Part shown: in pieces, positions 1 through 7,637 of the stretch
Layout: every line of letters begins with the position of its first letter
How positions within the stretch are numbered: position 1 is the stretch's first letter
Source: a virus
Reading direction: 5' to 3' (one strand)
IMG/VR virus record: IMGVR_UViG_3300046170_000259
Span: 1 to 31,638 of that record
DNA length: 31,638 bases
The notes under the pieces: model-generated
What the model saw: only the letters and a program-made list of their open reading frames with translations
What the model was told of the DNA's origin: nothing
The model's database searches: none
Program-made: the position numbers and the translations under genes

Positions 1-20
1 CATAATATCCCCTAATGGAA

Positions 21-50
21 AGAGAGGGCGGTAAACCCGCCCCCTCTATT
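21..50 (-). terminator. Hairpin terminator after the coat gene
   Basis: A GC-rich inverted repeat (GGGCGG, loop taaac, CCGCCC, extended by an AGAG/CTCT arm with two bulged bases) lies just past the coat-protein stop. On the minus strand the stem is followed by TCTTTCC, and on the plus strand by TATTTT, so it could work in both directions. Its place right after the major coat gene suggests that it ends or attenuates the head transcript. Confidence 0.55.
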
Positions 51-54
51 TTGC

Positions 55-1005
55 TTAGGAACCTGACAGGTCGAAGATGCCAGCGTGTGCCTTTGGAGCT
101 TGTACTTTCAAAGCCCACTCAGTCACAATCTGGAACTTCTCTGCGTCACCTGTTGCCGCAATTTCGTTCTCTACAAAGTTGCGACCATTGATGGTGCAAA
201 GAGAAGCGAAGTCTGGGTCAATCAAGAACGCACGGTCATTGCCCATGAAGCGTGATGGAGCGACCTCGATGGTGCCAAAGTCAGTCAGGAAGACTGATGT
301 TGAACCAACGTAGGTTACTTCTTTCGCCTGAGTCATGTTCACTTGGTTGTTTACCAAGTTTGAAGATGCTGTCAGGTTTGAGAAGTTCGCACGGTTTGTT
401 GCTGAACAAACCATCATCTTCGGGTTACCACCGTCTGTCCAAGCATCTTGCATCGCATCTTCGATGAGAGCAAGTGTCAGAGCGCGGTCATCACCGTCTG
501 TAATGGTGTCTGTGCCGTCTCCTGTGCCAAATGCACCGGCTGTTGCACCGACTGAACCATTTGTAATCCAGCAAGACAGTGATGCTGATTTACGAGGGTC
601 TGAACCAGAACGAGCAACGTCTGTGTCACCGATTGATTTTTCGATGTCACGGCGAAGTTCCAATGATTTCAGTACCTTCTGGTATGCCAGTTCACGGTCA
701 CGGCCAGCTTTTTCGACTGCATCAAGTGTCTTTGATACAGCGACTGCTGCTACTGAAATCTGGTGGTAGTTGCCCAGACGAGTAGTAGCTGTTGGTGTGC
801 CGATGCTGGCGTCTGCGCCTTCATTGACGTAGTTGGTGGCTGATGCGGCAGCCAATTCTTGAACCTGCCACTCAGTAAAGATACCGTTTGAGGTCTCTTT
901 CTTGAGCGCGGAAAAGATTGGTGTCTCATCGGGGTCGATGCGATAAATCACATCGGCTAGTTGTTCTTTCTCGCCTACTGCGAGACTGGTTGTGAATGTG
1001 GCCAT
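55..1005 (-). CDS. Major capsid protein (DUF5309 / SU10-type head protein)
   Basis: The 316-residue product is the main shell protein. The N-terminus (MATFTTSLAVGEKEQLADV, then IDPDETPIFSAL) and the segments VNEGADA, TATTRLGNYHQIS and the C-terminal VTEWALKVQAPKAHAGIF match the DUF5309 coat family, an HK97-fold lineage found in podoviruses with P22-like portals. Length fits the family. The start is fixed by AAGGAG 7 bases upstream of the ATG. It follows the acidic scaffold gene by 14 bases, the usual scaffold-coat order, and is followed by a hairpin terminator. The family call rests on recalled motifs, not a database search. Confidence 0.88.
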   Translation of the reverse strand: MATFTTSLAVGEKEQLADVIYRIDPDETPIFSALKKETSNGIFTEWQVQELAAASATNYVNEGADASIGTPTATTRLGNYHQISVAAVAVSKTLDAVEKAGRDRELAYQKVLKSLELRRDIEKSIGDTDVARSGSDPRKSASLSCWITNGSVGATAGAFGTGDGTDTITDGDDRALTLALIEDAMQDAWTDGGNPKMMVCSATNRANFSNLTASSNLVNNQVNMTQAKEVTYVGSTSVFLTDFGTIEVAPSRFMGNDRAFLIDPDFASLCTINGRNFVENEIAATGDAEKFQIVTEWALKVQAPKAHAGIFDLSGS

Positions 1006-1019
1006 TTTGAAAACTCCTT

Positions 1020-2036
1020 CTAAGTTTTATTGCCCATCAAGTATGATACGGCGGCATCTACTGAACGCTCTTTATTGAGCCTTCCCATAGCTTGCTGCCG
1101 CGAACGACTAGCAGCTTGTTTCTTAGACCGTGGCTGACCAGCTTTAGCCATTTTAGGAGCTTGCTTTGTGCGTTTTTTAGCATTGGGTTTCTTCTTCTGA
1201 AGATTGTCCCACTGCATCGCTTTGTAAAGAATCTCAATAGCTCTTGCGTCAGACGCATTCGCTACCTCTGATTCGCTAAAACCCACATTACGAGCATAGT
1301 TGATTACATCAATACGCTCCGTGCTTCTGCGGTCTTCATCCCTCCACTGAGGGATGCGTTCTAGCATTTCAGACCGTTGTGCTGATAGGTGTTTCTTCAA
1401 CTCCTGTTCGCGTTCAGCGGCCTGTTGTTGAGCAACATACTGTCGCTCCTGCTCCACTTTTGCAAGGTTAGTCATACGGCTGTCGTACTCTGCTCTAATT
1501 GCGTTGTACTCTTCCGCTGTAACCTCTTTTGCTAATGAGACCCAGTCAGGTTCCTGTGGAATTGTCTGACTAATCTGCTGTGCCACAACCTCAAGTTGCT
1601 GTGCGTAGTAATCACGAGCCTGCTTTGCTTCTGCTGCTTCTTTTTCAGCAGCTTTACGCATTTCAGCAGCCTCTTGGCTACGCTTGGTAAAAGCCTTTTG
1701 CCTCTGATAACCTTGTAGGGCTTCGTCCAGGCTGACCTCTAACTCTTCGCCGTCTACTCTGACTTTGTAGAGTTCTTGTTGAGGTTCCTCTTCGTCATCC
1801 TCGTAGTCATCGTCTTCATCAGACTCATCGACATCATCAACATCATCCTCGTCATCTTCGTAGGATTCAGCCTCTGGCTGAGTATCCTCTTCCGTGATTT
1901 CGGCCTCTGTCTCCATCGGCTCGGAAGCTTCCGCTTCCTGTCGCTCTTCTTCAACCTTGTCCGGCTCGGGGGTCGTTAGAAGGCTAATTGCATCATTTAC
2001 TGAAAAATTGCCGGTTCCTTGCGGATTGTCGGACAT
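1020..2036 (-). CDS. Head scaffolding protein
   Basis: The 338-residue protein sits directly before the coat gene, as scaffold genes do. Residues about 25-90 are extremely acidic (long runs of E and D), residues about 105-235 are rich in E, Q, A and K and predicted to be coiled coil, and the last 60 residues are strongly basic (KKKPNAKKRTKQ and similar). Charge separation with a basic C-terminus is typical of P22-like scaffolds, whose C-terminus binds coat protein during procapsid assembly. The start has AAAAGGAAG 6 bases upstream. Function is inferred from position and composition. Confidence 0.75.
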   Translation of the reverse strand: MSDNPQGTGNFSVNDAISLLTTPEPDKVEEERQEAEASEPMETEAEITEEDTQPEAESYEDDEDDVDDVDESDEDDDYEDDEEEPQQELYKVRVDGEELEVSLDEALQGYQRQKAFTKRSQEAAEMRKAAEKEAAEAKQARDYYAQQLEVVAQQISQTIPQEPDWVSLAKEVTAEEYNAIRAEYDSRMTNLAKVEQERQYVAQQQAAEREQELKKHLSAQRSEMLERIPQWRDEDRRSTERIDVINYARNVGFSESEVANASDARAIEILYKAMQWDNLQKKKPNAKKRTKQAPKMAKAGQPRSKKQAASRSRQQAMGRLNKERSVDAAVSYLMGNKT

Positions 2037-2038
2037 AA

Positions 2039-2326
2039 TTACTTCCTTTTCTCAAATTGTTGACGATTATGCAACTCTTGTAGAGTTGCCTTTGCCATTT
2101 TCCCATCCTCGACTACTTTGTGTATGTAGCCTTTTAGTGCCTCTAGGTTCTGGCAAAGCATATACAGACGCTCTCGTGCGTCCGTGTCTTTCAATGCGCT
2201 TTGCTTCCACGCTTTCGTAAATTCATCCTCTAAATACTCAAAGCTCTCGATGAATATTTCGTTCCTAAGTACAGCTTCAGCTTTGTCAGCCCTAGCCATA
2301 TCTTGTCTAGCTTTTCCTTCTTTCAT
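2039..2326 (-). CDS. Small charged helical protein of the head module
   Basis: This 95-residue gene ends two bases before the scaffold start, so it is probably cotranscribed and translationally coupled. The product is rich in K, E, D and A and almost entirely helical in appearance (MKEGKARQDMARADKAEAVL). It has no membrane segment and no cysteine pair. Small genes of this kind lie between portal and scaffold in related podoviruses. I do not recognise a named family. A role in head assembly is suggested by position only. Confidence 0.7.
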   Translation of the reverse strand: MKEGKARQDMARADKAEAVLRNEIFIESFEYLEDEFTKAWKQSALKDTDARERLYMLCQNLEALKGYIHKVVEDGKMAKATLQELHNRQQFEKRK

Positions 2327-2341
2327 ACTCTTCTTTCAAAA

Positions 2342-2698
2342 TTACATTAATAATCCAGTGAAACCACCTGAAAAATCTTTAACAGAACGTAAGGGCGTGT
2401 AATCAGAAACTGGATTTTTGTTTGGGTTTATAGGAGTAATCTGATTGTCAAAAACAGGACGATTCAAATTTTGTAAACCAACAAAATCAGGATTAGCAGA
2501 TGAAAGAGATGTATAGCTAGTAGGATTTTGAGGCAATCCCATATACTCCTCAAGAGAAACACCAACTGCACCAGGAGGTATGGCTACGCGAGTGCGTCTA
2601 TCATATGCCCATCTTGTTCCGTTTGGCAGCTTAAAATAATCAGTAAAGCCACTAGGGTCGGCGGCTAATTTTGGTGAAGTAGGAGACGTGTAACCTAT
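2342..2698 (-). pseudogene. Downstream frame of a frameshifted gene (C-terminal half)
   Basis: This frame is open from just after a TAG at 2701-2699 to the TAA at 2342, but its first ATG comes only at 2542. The residues upstream of that ATG (KLPNGTRWAYDRRTRV, then AIPPGAVGVSLEEY) look like genuine folded-protein sequence and cannot be reached by a normal start. The frame is +1 relative to the upstream ORF 2652-3056. The two together would give one protein of about 235 residues with similar N, P, S, Y and G rich composition. It may be a programmed +1 frameshift, a natural indel or an assembly error. If read separately, the annotated protein would be only 66 residues (2342-2542). Confidence 0.6.
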
Positions 2699-3056
2699 CT
2701 ATACCAAAACCACCACCATACATATCACTAGTGTTTATATTAGGCCCAGGTAAAGGCTCAGGAGATAAGTCATAATATTCAGACGGACTCTGCGCTCCTT
2801 CAAAGGTTTTTTTATTTTCCGATATTGGCTGACCAGTCATGGAAACTTGATTCAAGTTGTTTTTAGGTAAACTATAATCAAGAAGATTGTAGTAAGGTGA
2901 GATTTTAGGGTAGCTAGATTGATTGCTAGGCAAAAATCCCATTGGTGAAGAAAAACCGCCCAAGCTACTGTAGCCCCCACTTTCATTGTAGGACATATTC
3001 CCTAAATTGTTAAATAAAGGGCTTAACTGTATAGGATTTCTTATGTTCTGAAACAT
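2652..3056 (-). CDS. Unknown Asn/Pro/Ser/Tyr-rich protein, upstream frame of a frameshifted gene
   Basis: The 134-codon ORF opens with an ATG behind TTAGGTAG. Residues 1-118 are low-complexity N, P, S, Y, G, with CCT as the usual proline codon. The last 14 or so codons (RLHVSYFTKISRRP) change to rare codons AGG, CGA and CCC, while the +1 frame over the same bases keeps the CCT, TCA, ACT usage. This places the true frame switch near 2695-2705. The ORF ends in CCC TAG (2657-2652), a sequence at which +1 slippage is known in other systems. No family is recognised. The gene lies between two other unknown genes in the head module. Confidence 0.6.
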   Translation of the reverse strand: MFQNIRNPIQLSPLFNNLGNMSYNESGGYSSLGGFSSPMGFLPSNQSSYPKISPYYNLLDYSLPKNNLNQVSMTGQPISENKKTFEGAQSPSEYYDLSPEPLPGPNINTSDMYGGGFGIDRLHVSYFTKISRRP

Positions 3057-3064
3057 TAAACTAC

Positions 3065-4192
3065 CTAACTTAAAAGTGTAAACCCTTCTTTCTGATATGG
3101 GTCTTTATATATGTCAAACTGTGTACCAGCACCTCGGCGGTATGCCAAGTTAGCCGCGCCAAAGTCCTGCGGCCCTAGTCCGTACCTTGTAGCAAAGTCA
3201 GACATGCCAGTTGGGGCTACATCAAGCAAGCCTAAACGTGCATATGTACCAGGGGCGGCAGGCGGTGTTGGTGGTGCTATTGGTAAAAGCCCCGCATCGC
3301 CTCTTGTATCTAATCGGCAAGCCTGCAAGTCCTCATCGAACATATATCCTTCATCACATTGGCCAGTGACAGGGCTAACTGGCTTTATCTCTGGACTTGG
3401 GCCATTGTCACGACCACCGTCTGGCTGACTACCCTCACCAAAACCTGTGTAGACTGAGCGCAGAGCTAAATCCTCTTCAGTCATAGGTGGGCCAAGTAAC
3501 ATATCAGTAAGACCTACAATCCCCTTACCAAATAGGTTAAGGCTAGGAAAAGGCGAGCCTCCTGGTGGCCCATAAAAACCTGTCACTTGACCTTTTGGGC
3601 TAACCTCAAAATTATATGCTCCAGTCTTGTCATATATGTTTTGCATATAACCAGGCATTGCACCGTATTGCTCTCTTGTTAACCCTGCTAGGTTACCACC
3701 TCCAATTGGCATACCAGTCACAGGGTCATAGCCGACATTCTCAGGTGCTGAATAGGGGCTTATACCCAAGCCCTTTTGAGCAGCGTTTATTGCTGCGACT
3801 TGAGCAGCGGTTATGCCGCCTGTTGATTTAGGCTCCTGCGTTACAGCAGCAGCAATATTGTTAAGAGCAGCATTGACAGCCGCCGCATCTACACCCCTAT
3901 CACTAGCTACATTACCTAATCCCGCCATCGCCTGCGCTTCGGCAGCAGCTTGCTCTTCTGCCGCTAAACCTGAGTAAACCCCAGCAGCAACATCACTAAT
4001 AAAGTTATCAGAGTCACCGCCATAAACATCGTCCACAAAACTTTGTTCTCGCGCTCTCATTTCATTTGGATTAGAGCGGTCAGGCTGGCCTCCACCTGCG
4101 CCGCCGCCGTCATCGTCAGAGCCAAAGCAGAACATCTGGCGTTGCATATACTCGCCGTAGTCAAAACCATCAATTAAATCGCGTGAACGCAT
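3065..4192 (-). CDS. Unknown Gly/Ala-rich head-module protein
   Basis: The 375-residue protein has a Gly/Asp patch near residues 25-40, an Ala-rich helical region (about residues 65-140), a Gly/Pro/Tyr-rich middle (VGYDPVTGMPIGGG) and a CDEGYMFDEDLQACR segment near residue 275 with two cysteines. No enzyme motif or membrane segment is seen. The start at 4192 is supported by AAGGAAGG 7 bases upstream and overlaps the preceding gene by 23 bases. The lower-complexity composition and position between portal and scaffold suggest a virion or assembly protein, but I cannot assign a function. Confidence 0.72.
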   Translation of the reverse strand: MRSRDLIDGFDYGEYMQRQMFCFGSDDDGGGAGGGQPDRSNPNEMRAREQSFVDDVYGGDSDNFISDVAAGVYSGLAAEEQAAAEAQAMAGLGNVASDRGVDAAAVNAALNNIAAAVTQEPKSTGGITAAQVAAINAAQKGLGISPYSAPENVGYDPVTGMPIGGGNLAGLTREQYGAMPGYMQNIYDKTGAYNFEVSPKGQVTGFYGPPGGSPFPSLNLFGKGIVGLTDMLLGPPMTEEDLALRSVYTGFGEGSQPDGGRDNGPSPEIKPVSPVTGQCDEGYMFDEDLQACRLDTRGDAGLLPIAPPTPPAAPGTYARLGLLDVAPTGMSDFATRYGLGPQDFGAANLAYRRGAGTQFDIYKDPYQKEGFTLLS

Positions 4193-4586
4193 AACCAGAC
4201 CTTCCTTTCAATGACCTACGCCATTGTCCTTTTATGTTGTCGCCGTATTTTCTACCAAGCTCATCTCTTATTCTTTTAATCCAACTAGCCTTTAAACCAA
4301 ATGGAGAAATAATATCTGGTATAAACAAGTTGTCTCCACTGTTCCATTCATCAGTCTTAATAGAGCGTTCTCCGCTAGTAAGCTCCTTAATGGCACTGTC
4401 ATTTACAAAAGCGTATGACAAAAACATAACCGGCATATCATTGTTTTTAAACAAAAAATACTGTTCTTTAATAATTGGTAACAGCAAAAACTTTTTAAAA
4501 GCAACCATACGCCAGTTGTCATAATACTTGAAATGACTAGCTAAATACATAGCATCACTAAATATCCGTGGTGCTAGTGAACCCAT
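4170..4586 (-). CDS. HlyC-type toxin-activating lysine acyltransferase-like protein
   Basis: The 138-residue protein aligns without gaps over residues 22-97 to HlyC (recalled sequence, residues 23-98). Shared features are N24-W25 (HlyC N25-W26), the following helix, Q42-Y43, P52-V53, W81-x-S83-G84-D85 and D91-x3-P95-F96-G97. HlyC-family enzymes move a fatty acyl group from acyl-ACP to lysines of RTX toxins. The catalytic Asp92 equivalent is D91, but the catalytic His23 position is Y22; the nearest His is H18. The C-terminus is about 30 residues shorter than HlyC. It starts three bases after the portal stop, with GAGGG upstream, so it is made with the head proteins. Fold assignment is fairly firm; activity is uncertain. 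Confidence 0.72.
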   Translation of the reverse strand: MGSLAPRIFSDAMYLASHFKYYDNWRMVAFKKFLLLPIIKEQYFLFKNNDMPVMFLSYAFVNDSAIKELTSGERSIKTDEWNSGDNLFIPDIISPFGLKASWIKRIRDELGRKYGDNIKGQWRRSLKGRSGYAFTRFN

Positions 4587-6653
4587 TTACACCCTCGGCA
4601 AGTTAGTAGAAATCTGTGAATCTGTTACAGCCTTAGCCACGCGAAGCTCTGCCTCTGCTTGTAACTCTTGACGGCGTAGCTCCATTTCCATCTGCATCTT
4701 TTCGCGGTCTAGCATAAGCTGCTGTTCCATCTTCTCACGTTGCAAAGCGATATTCGCCTCAGCCTTTTGCTGCTCAAGAGCCTGCTGTGCCTGTGCTTTT
4801 TGCTGCTCAAGCTGCATAAGCTGTTGCATCTGCATTTGCTCTGGAGACATCTGTGGAGGCTGTTGTGCCTGCTGTTGCTGCATCATCGCTATCTGCTGTG
4901 GTGCATTAAAGAACTGGTCTGCATCCTTAAAGCCGCCAATCTCAGCAATGCTGCGAAGTGTATTAACGTACTGAGACATTGTAACAACAGGATTGTTTGG
5001 CCCTAACTGCTGCAAGATTTGCTCTTGCTTTGTAGCAATCTGCGTCAGGAACGCAATCTTCTGCTCATCATCAGCCGTTCCAAGCCCAACCTGCACAACA
5101 ACGTCAAACTCGCTAGTCCATTCACGCGGGTCAATCGGCACAAAGTTGTTACGCAGACGCACAATACGCGGTTTGTTATCGTACTTGGTAACCAGATGCA
5201 GAATACCACGGAACAAATCCTTGACGCCTGTCTCAGCCATTGTACGAGCATAGCTCTCTAGCTTGACCTGTGCGCCTCTGACAGTCGCGCTAATAGCACT
5301 AGCTGTTGTAGACTGTAGTGCATTTGCATCCAAACCCTGTGACGCCTTGCTCATGCCTGTACGCTGTTCTTTGACGTTGTCCAGATAATCCATCAAAGGC
5401 CGGATTTCACCGCCTACAGCGGTGCCTTGAATGGCTTGCACCATACCAGGCTGACGAGCGCGAATAATACCGCCAGCAGTACCCTCAAGCAAATCATCCA
5501 GATTCACCTGACCCTCAACAGCAACCATTCGTGGCAGTGTGCTTGTATATACGCTGTCCAGATACTGGCGCATCAGAGTAGACTTGATGACCTGCAAGTC
5601 CTCAGTCATATCATAAATGCTGCGGCCAATCATACGATGCGGCATAAGGATTGGGCTAACAACGGCAAATGGAACGTGGTCAAACGGCTCGTTATGCAGG
5701 ATGTGTGCTGCACCGTCACCAATTGCACAGATACGGCGGCGTTCTGCAATGCCGTCACCGTCAAAGTCTACGTTCATAATGCACTCGTAGTACACGACCT
5801 CACGCAATGTGGGGTCTGCTGCATCGGTGCCTGTATTTGCTTCTAGGTCTTGAAAGCGATTGGTACGCTCTTGGTCTACATCTAGGTCTGCTGTACCAGC
5901 GTGTGCCTCAACCTCATCTCTGTCATAGCCCATTGCTACGAGGTCAGAAACTGTCATTGTTGTGCGGTGTGCTACAAAATACGCTTCTTCCAGGCTAGTA
6001 GCGCGGCGATTTACCAGAAACTCCTCTGGCGGTACGTTTATGACTTTAATCTTGCCCTTGCGCTCTGTAACACGGACTGACAAGTCATAATTACTTTCAA
6101 GAGGAACCACCGTTCCATCTTCTTCCATATACGAATTAACAACGGTTTCTTGCTGCTCAACCACATCAATGTCTGGGTTAGACAAGAGCGCAGCCAGTTC
6201 ATTCTCATCAAGTCCATTATATTCTTCTTCAGTGACATTCTCTTCTTCCTCATAGAAATACTTTACAACGCCAAGACGGAACAACAAGGCATCTTTAAAC
6301 CAGTTATACAGGATTTTGTAGCCTTCATTATCGTGGTTGATAATGTAGTTTACATAGTCACTAACCTGTTCAGCACGTTCTACATCTTCTGCTGTGCGAG
6401 GGCTAAAGCGCACATACTTGTCGTTTGCCGTAAACACACGCATCAGGTTTGGCATAATAGCCTCGACCGTATCTGCTACCTCTGTGCTAACAACTGATGA
6501 CCGGCCTTGAACCTCGTTGCCAAATGGCTCACCAAGGTAAAAATCCATTGCACGAATGCGGTCTTGAGAAAATTCACTGTCGAAATGATTAAGGGCATCT
6601 GTTACTTCCGAAGAAACAATGCTGTTAAGCTGATACTCATCCATTTTTGGCAT
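4587..6653 (-). CDS. Portal protein (P22-like)
   Basis: The product (688 residues from the chosen start) forms the ring through which DNA is packaged and ejected. Recognisable family segments are FYLGEPFGNEVQGRSSVVS, VADTVEAIMPNLMRVF, VSDYVNYIINHDNEGY and HVPFAVVSPILMPHRMIGRS. The last 110 residues are a Q/M/E/A-rich coiled coil, likely the portal barrel or tail. An in-frame ATG at 6683 lacks a ribosome site, whereas ATG 6653 has AAGGA 9 bases upstream, so the latter was chosen. It overlaps the upstream small gene by 17 bases. Position after the terminase genes fits standard order. Confidence 0.93.
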   Translation of the reverse strand: MPKMDEYQLNSIVSSEVTDALNHFDSEFSQDRIRAMDFYLGEPFGNEVQGRSSVVSTEVADTVEAIMPNLMRVFTANDKYVRFSPRTAEDVERAEQVSDYVNYIINHDNEGYKILYNWFKDALLFRLGVVKYFYEEEENVTEEEYNGLDENELAALLSNPDIDVVEQQETVVNSYMEEDGTVVPLESNYDLSVRVTERKGKIKVINVPPEEFLVNRRATSLEEAYFVAHRTTMTVSDLVAMGYDRDEVEAHAGTADLDVDQERTNRFQDLEANTGTDAADPTLREVVYYECIMNVDFDGDGIAERRRICAIGDGAAHILHNEPFDHVPFAVVSPILMPHRMIGRSIYDMTEDLQVIKSTLMRQYLDSVYTSTLPRMVAVEGQVNLDDLLEGTAGGIIRARQPGMVQAIQGTAVGGEIRPLMDYLDNVKEQRTGMSKASQGLDANALQSTTASAISATVRGAQVKLESYARTMAETGVKDLFRGILHLVTKYDNKPRIVRLRNNFVPIDPREWTSEFDVVVQVGLGTADDEQKIAFLTQIATKQEQILQQLGPNNPVVTMSQYVNTLRSIAEIGGFKDADQFFNAPQQIAMMQQQQAQQPPQMSPEQMQMQQLMQLEQQKAQAQQALEQQKAEANIALQREKMEQQLMLDREKMQMEMELRRQELQAEAELRVAKAVTDSQISTNLPRV

Positions 6654-6870
6654 TTGATTTTTCCTTCGGCTTGGTTTGCCCATACATACAGCAGCCAGAG
6701 CTTTTGCACATCTTCTTTGCTACGCAGCCCTTGCAAGTCTCAAAACTTGGCAACGCTTCTACTTTCGCAGATGCAGAAACGGAAGCCTTAGCTATTGCTT
6801 GAGCTTCCTTACTTAGTTCTACTGGCCTGGGGCGTTGCACAGGCGGCCTTCTCATAACTCTGGTAAACAT
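6637..6870 (-). CDS. Small Cys-rich basic protein
   Basis: This is a 77-residue protein with a proline/arginine-rich start, an Ala/Ser linker and a cysteine cluster at residues 46, 49, 55, 60 and 61 (C-x2-C-x5-C-x4-C-C) followed by a lysine-rich tail. The cluster could hold zinc or an iron-sulfur centre. The same spacing, less one residue, occurs in the gene at 7013-7201. Its ATG overlaps the stop of the preceding gene by one base (TAATG). Function is unknown. Confidence 0.65.
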   Translation of the reverse strand: MFTRVMRRPPVQRPRPVELSKEAQAIAKASVSASAKVEALPSFETCKGCVAKKMCKSSGCCMYGQTKPKEKSNAKNG

Positions 6871-7016
6871 TACTTATCGCTTGCGTAGTTTCCTGTCATT
6901 ACCATCTTACCGTTTTTAACGGTATATGGAGACTTTGATGCAGCTTCGCGCCTGTCACCAATCTTAGGCTTTGGCATTGGAATGGGTGTGCCTTTAGGTG
7001 TCTTGCCGTAGTTCAT
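6870..7016 (-). CDS. Tiny unknown protein (48 residues)
   Basis: This short ORF encodes MNYGKTPKGTPIPMPKPKIG and then a basic tail ending in NYASDK. It is joined to its neighbours by an ATGA overlap upstream and a TAATG overlap downstream, which is good evidence that it is translated. It is rich in K, P and G, has no cysteine or membrane segment and belongs to no family I recognise. Confidence 0.62.
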   Translation of the reverse strand: MNYGKTPKGTPIPMPKPKIGDRREAASKSPYTVKNGKMVMTGNYASDK

Positions 7017-7201
7017 TTCTTTGCCGCTTTCTTTTTGGATGTCTTTTTAAGGATTCCTGTCATACCAATTCCTGTGCTTGTCATAACCGGCACAGACTCT
7101 GGTTCCTGCATAATAACAGGCTTTGCATCCTTTTTATAGGCTATACAACGTGCCTGTGCTTGACACCGGCTAGGATACGGACATTTATCACAGATACTCA
7201 T
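7013..7201 (-). CDS. Small four-cysteine protein
   Basis: The 62-residue product begins MSICDKCPYPSRCQAQARC: four cysteines at residues 4, 7, 13 and 19 (C-x2-C-x5-C-x5-C), then a Pro/Val linker and a lysine-rich tail (KKTSKKKAAKK). The cysteines may bind zinc or an iron-sulfur cluster. ATG 7201 was chosen over an upstream alternative because AAAAGGAA lies 7 bases before it and the upstream gene ends at 7203. The next gene is entered by an ATGA overlap. Function is unknown. Confidence 0.68.
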   Translation of the reverse strand: MSICDKCPYPSRCQAQARCIAYKKDAKPVIMQEPESVPVMTSTGIGMTGILKKTSKKKAAKK

Positions 7202-7202
7202 A

Positions 7203-7421
7203 CTAATTCCTTTTCTTGCCACTAGCCGTCACCGACCAGTTTACACGTTTCGGGCCTGTCTTCTTCTTGGCCTCTTGCTTGCTAATACGGCCTGCAACCT
7301 TTGCTGGCCTACAAGCAGGGTAAGCACGTTTCTCGCCTTTCTGGCGTCCACACGGCTTTCCTGTGTTTACGTCAACCCACTTGTCTTTGAACCATTTACC
7401 TAGTCCGGCTTGTGCTGGCAT
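7203..7421 (-). CDS. DUF5872-type small basic protein
   Basis: The 72-residue protein has the pattern GLGKWFKDKWVDVNTGKPCG-R-x-KGEKR-x-YP-x-CRP followed by KQEAKKK, matching the DUF5872 family as I remember it: short basic proteins of phages and some large DNA viruses, of unknown role, with a conserved CGR...YPxC pair. ATG 7421 is used because GGGGAAAG precedes it and it overlaps the upstream stop by one base. It lies in the chain of tiny genes between terL and portal. Confidence 0.75.
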   Translation of the reverse strand: MPAQAGLGKWFKDKWVDVNTGKPCGRQKGEKRAYPACRPAKVAGRISKQEAKKKTGPKRVNWSVTASGKKRN

Positions 7422-7591
7422 TACGCTTTCCCCACACGATTGTCTGAGCCGCCCCACTTGCCACCCTTCTCCTTGTACCACTTAGCAGCGTAGGCGTTAG
7501 CGTAAGCAGAAGGATAAACCTTGTACTTACGCTTCGCCGCTGCTTTGGCTCGTGACCAAAGCGCAGGGTCTTTGGGCTTACTTGCCGCCAC
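7421..7591 (-). CDS. Small basic protein, 'KVYPSAYANAYAAKWYK' type
   Basis: Reading from GTG 7591 gives a 56-residue protein: VAASKPKDPALWSRAKAAAK, then KVYPSAYANAYAAKWYKEKG and GGKWGG. The YPSAYAN-A-KWYK core recurs in small proteins beside DUF5872-type genes in marine phages. No ATG exists in this frame after an upstream TGA, and the GTG has only a weak GGTAAG before it, so the start is uncertain. A longer ORF over the same bases in another frame (7396-7593) is judged a shadow. Role is unknown. Confidence 0.68.
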   Translation of the reverse strand: MAASKPKDPALWSRAKAAAKRKYKVYPSAYANAYAAKWYKEKGGKWGGSDNRVGKA

Positions 7592-7637
7592 AATACTTAC
7601 CAGTTTTTGTGTTTGATGTTTTCTTCATTTTACCCAT
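7578..7637 (-). CDS. Possible tiny gene (19 residues)
   Basis: An ORF encoding MGKMKKTSNTKTGKYCGGK bridges two real genes. Its ATG overlaps the upstream stop by one base (TAATG) and its stop overlaps the next start region. GGTG lies 9 bases upstream. The basic, Lys-rich composition resembles its neighbours. The exact packing is the main support; a chance ORF of this size cannot be excluded. Confidence 0.4.
   Translation of the reverse strand: MGKMKKTSNTKTGKYCGGK

Noticed and set aside
6654-6683. Longer portal start at 6683
   Set aside because: No ribosome site before it, while ATG 6653 has AAGGA at good spacing.
7396-7593. 65-codon minus ORF overlapping the KVYPSAYANA-type gene
   Set aside because: Same bases in another frame encode a recognisable small family; this frame is Arg/Thr/Leu-rich without family features.
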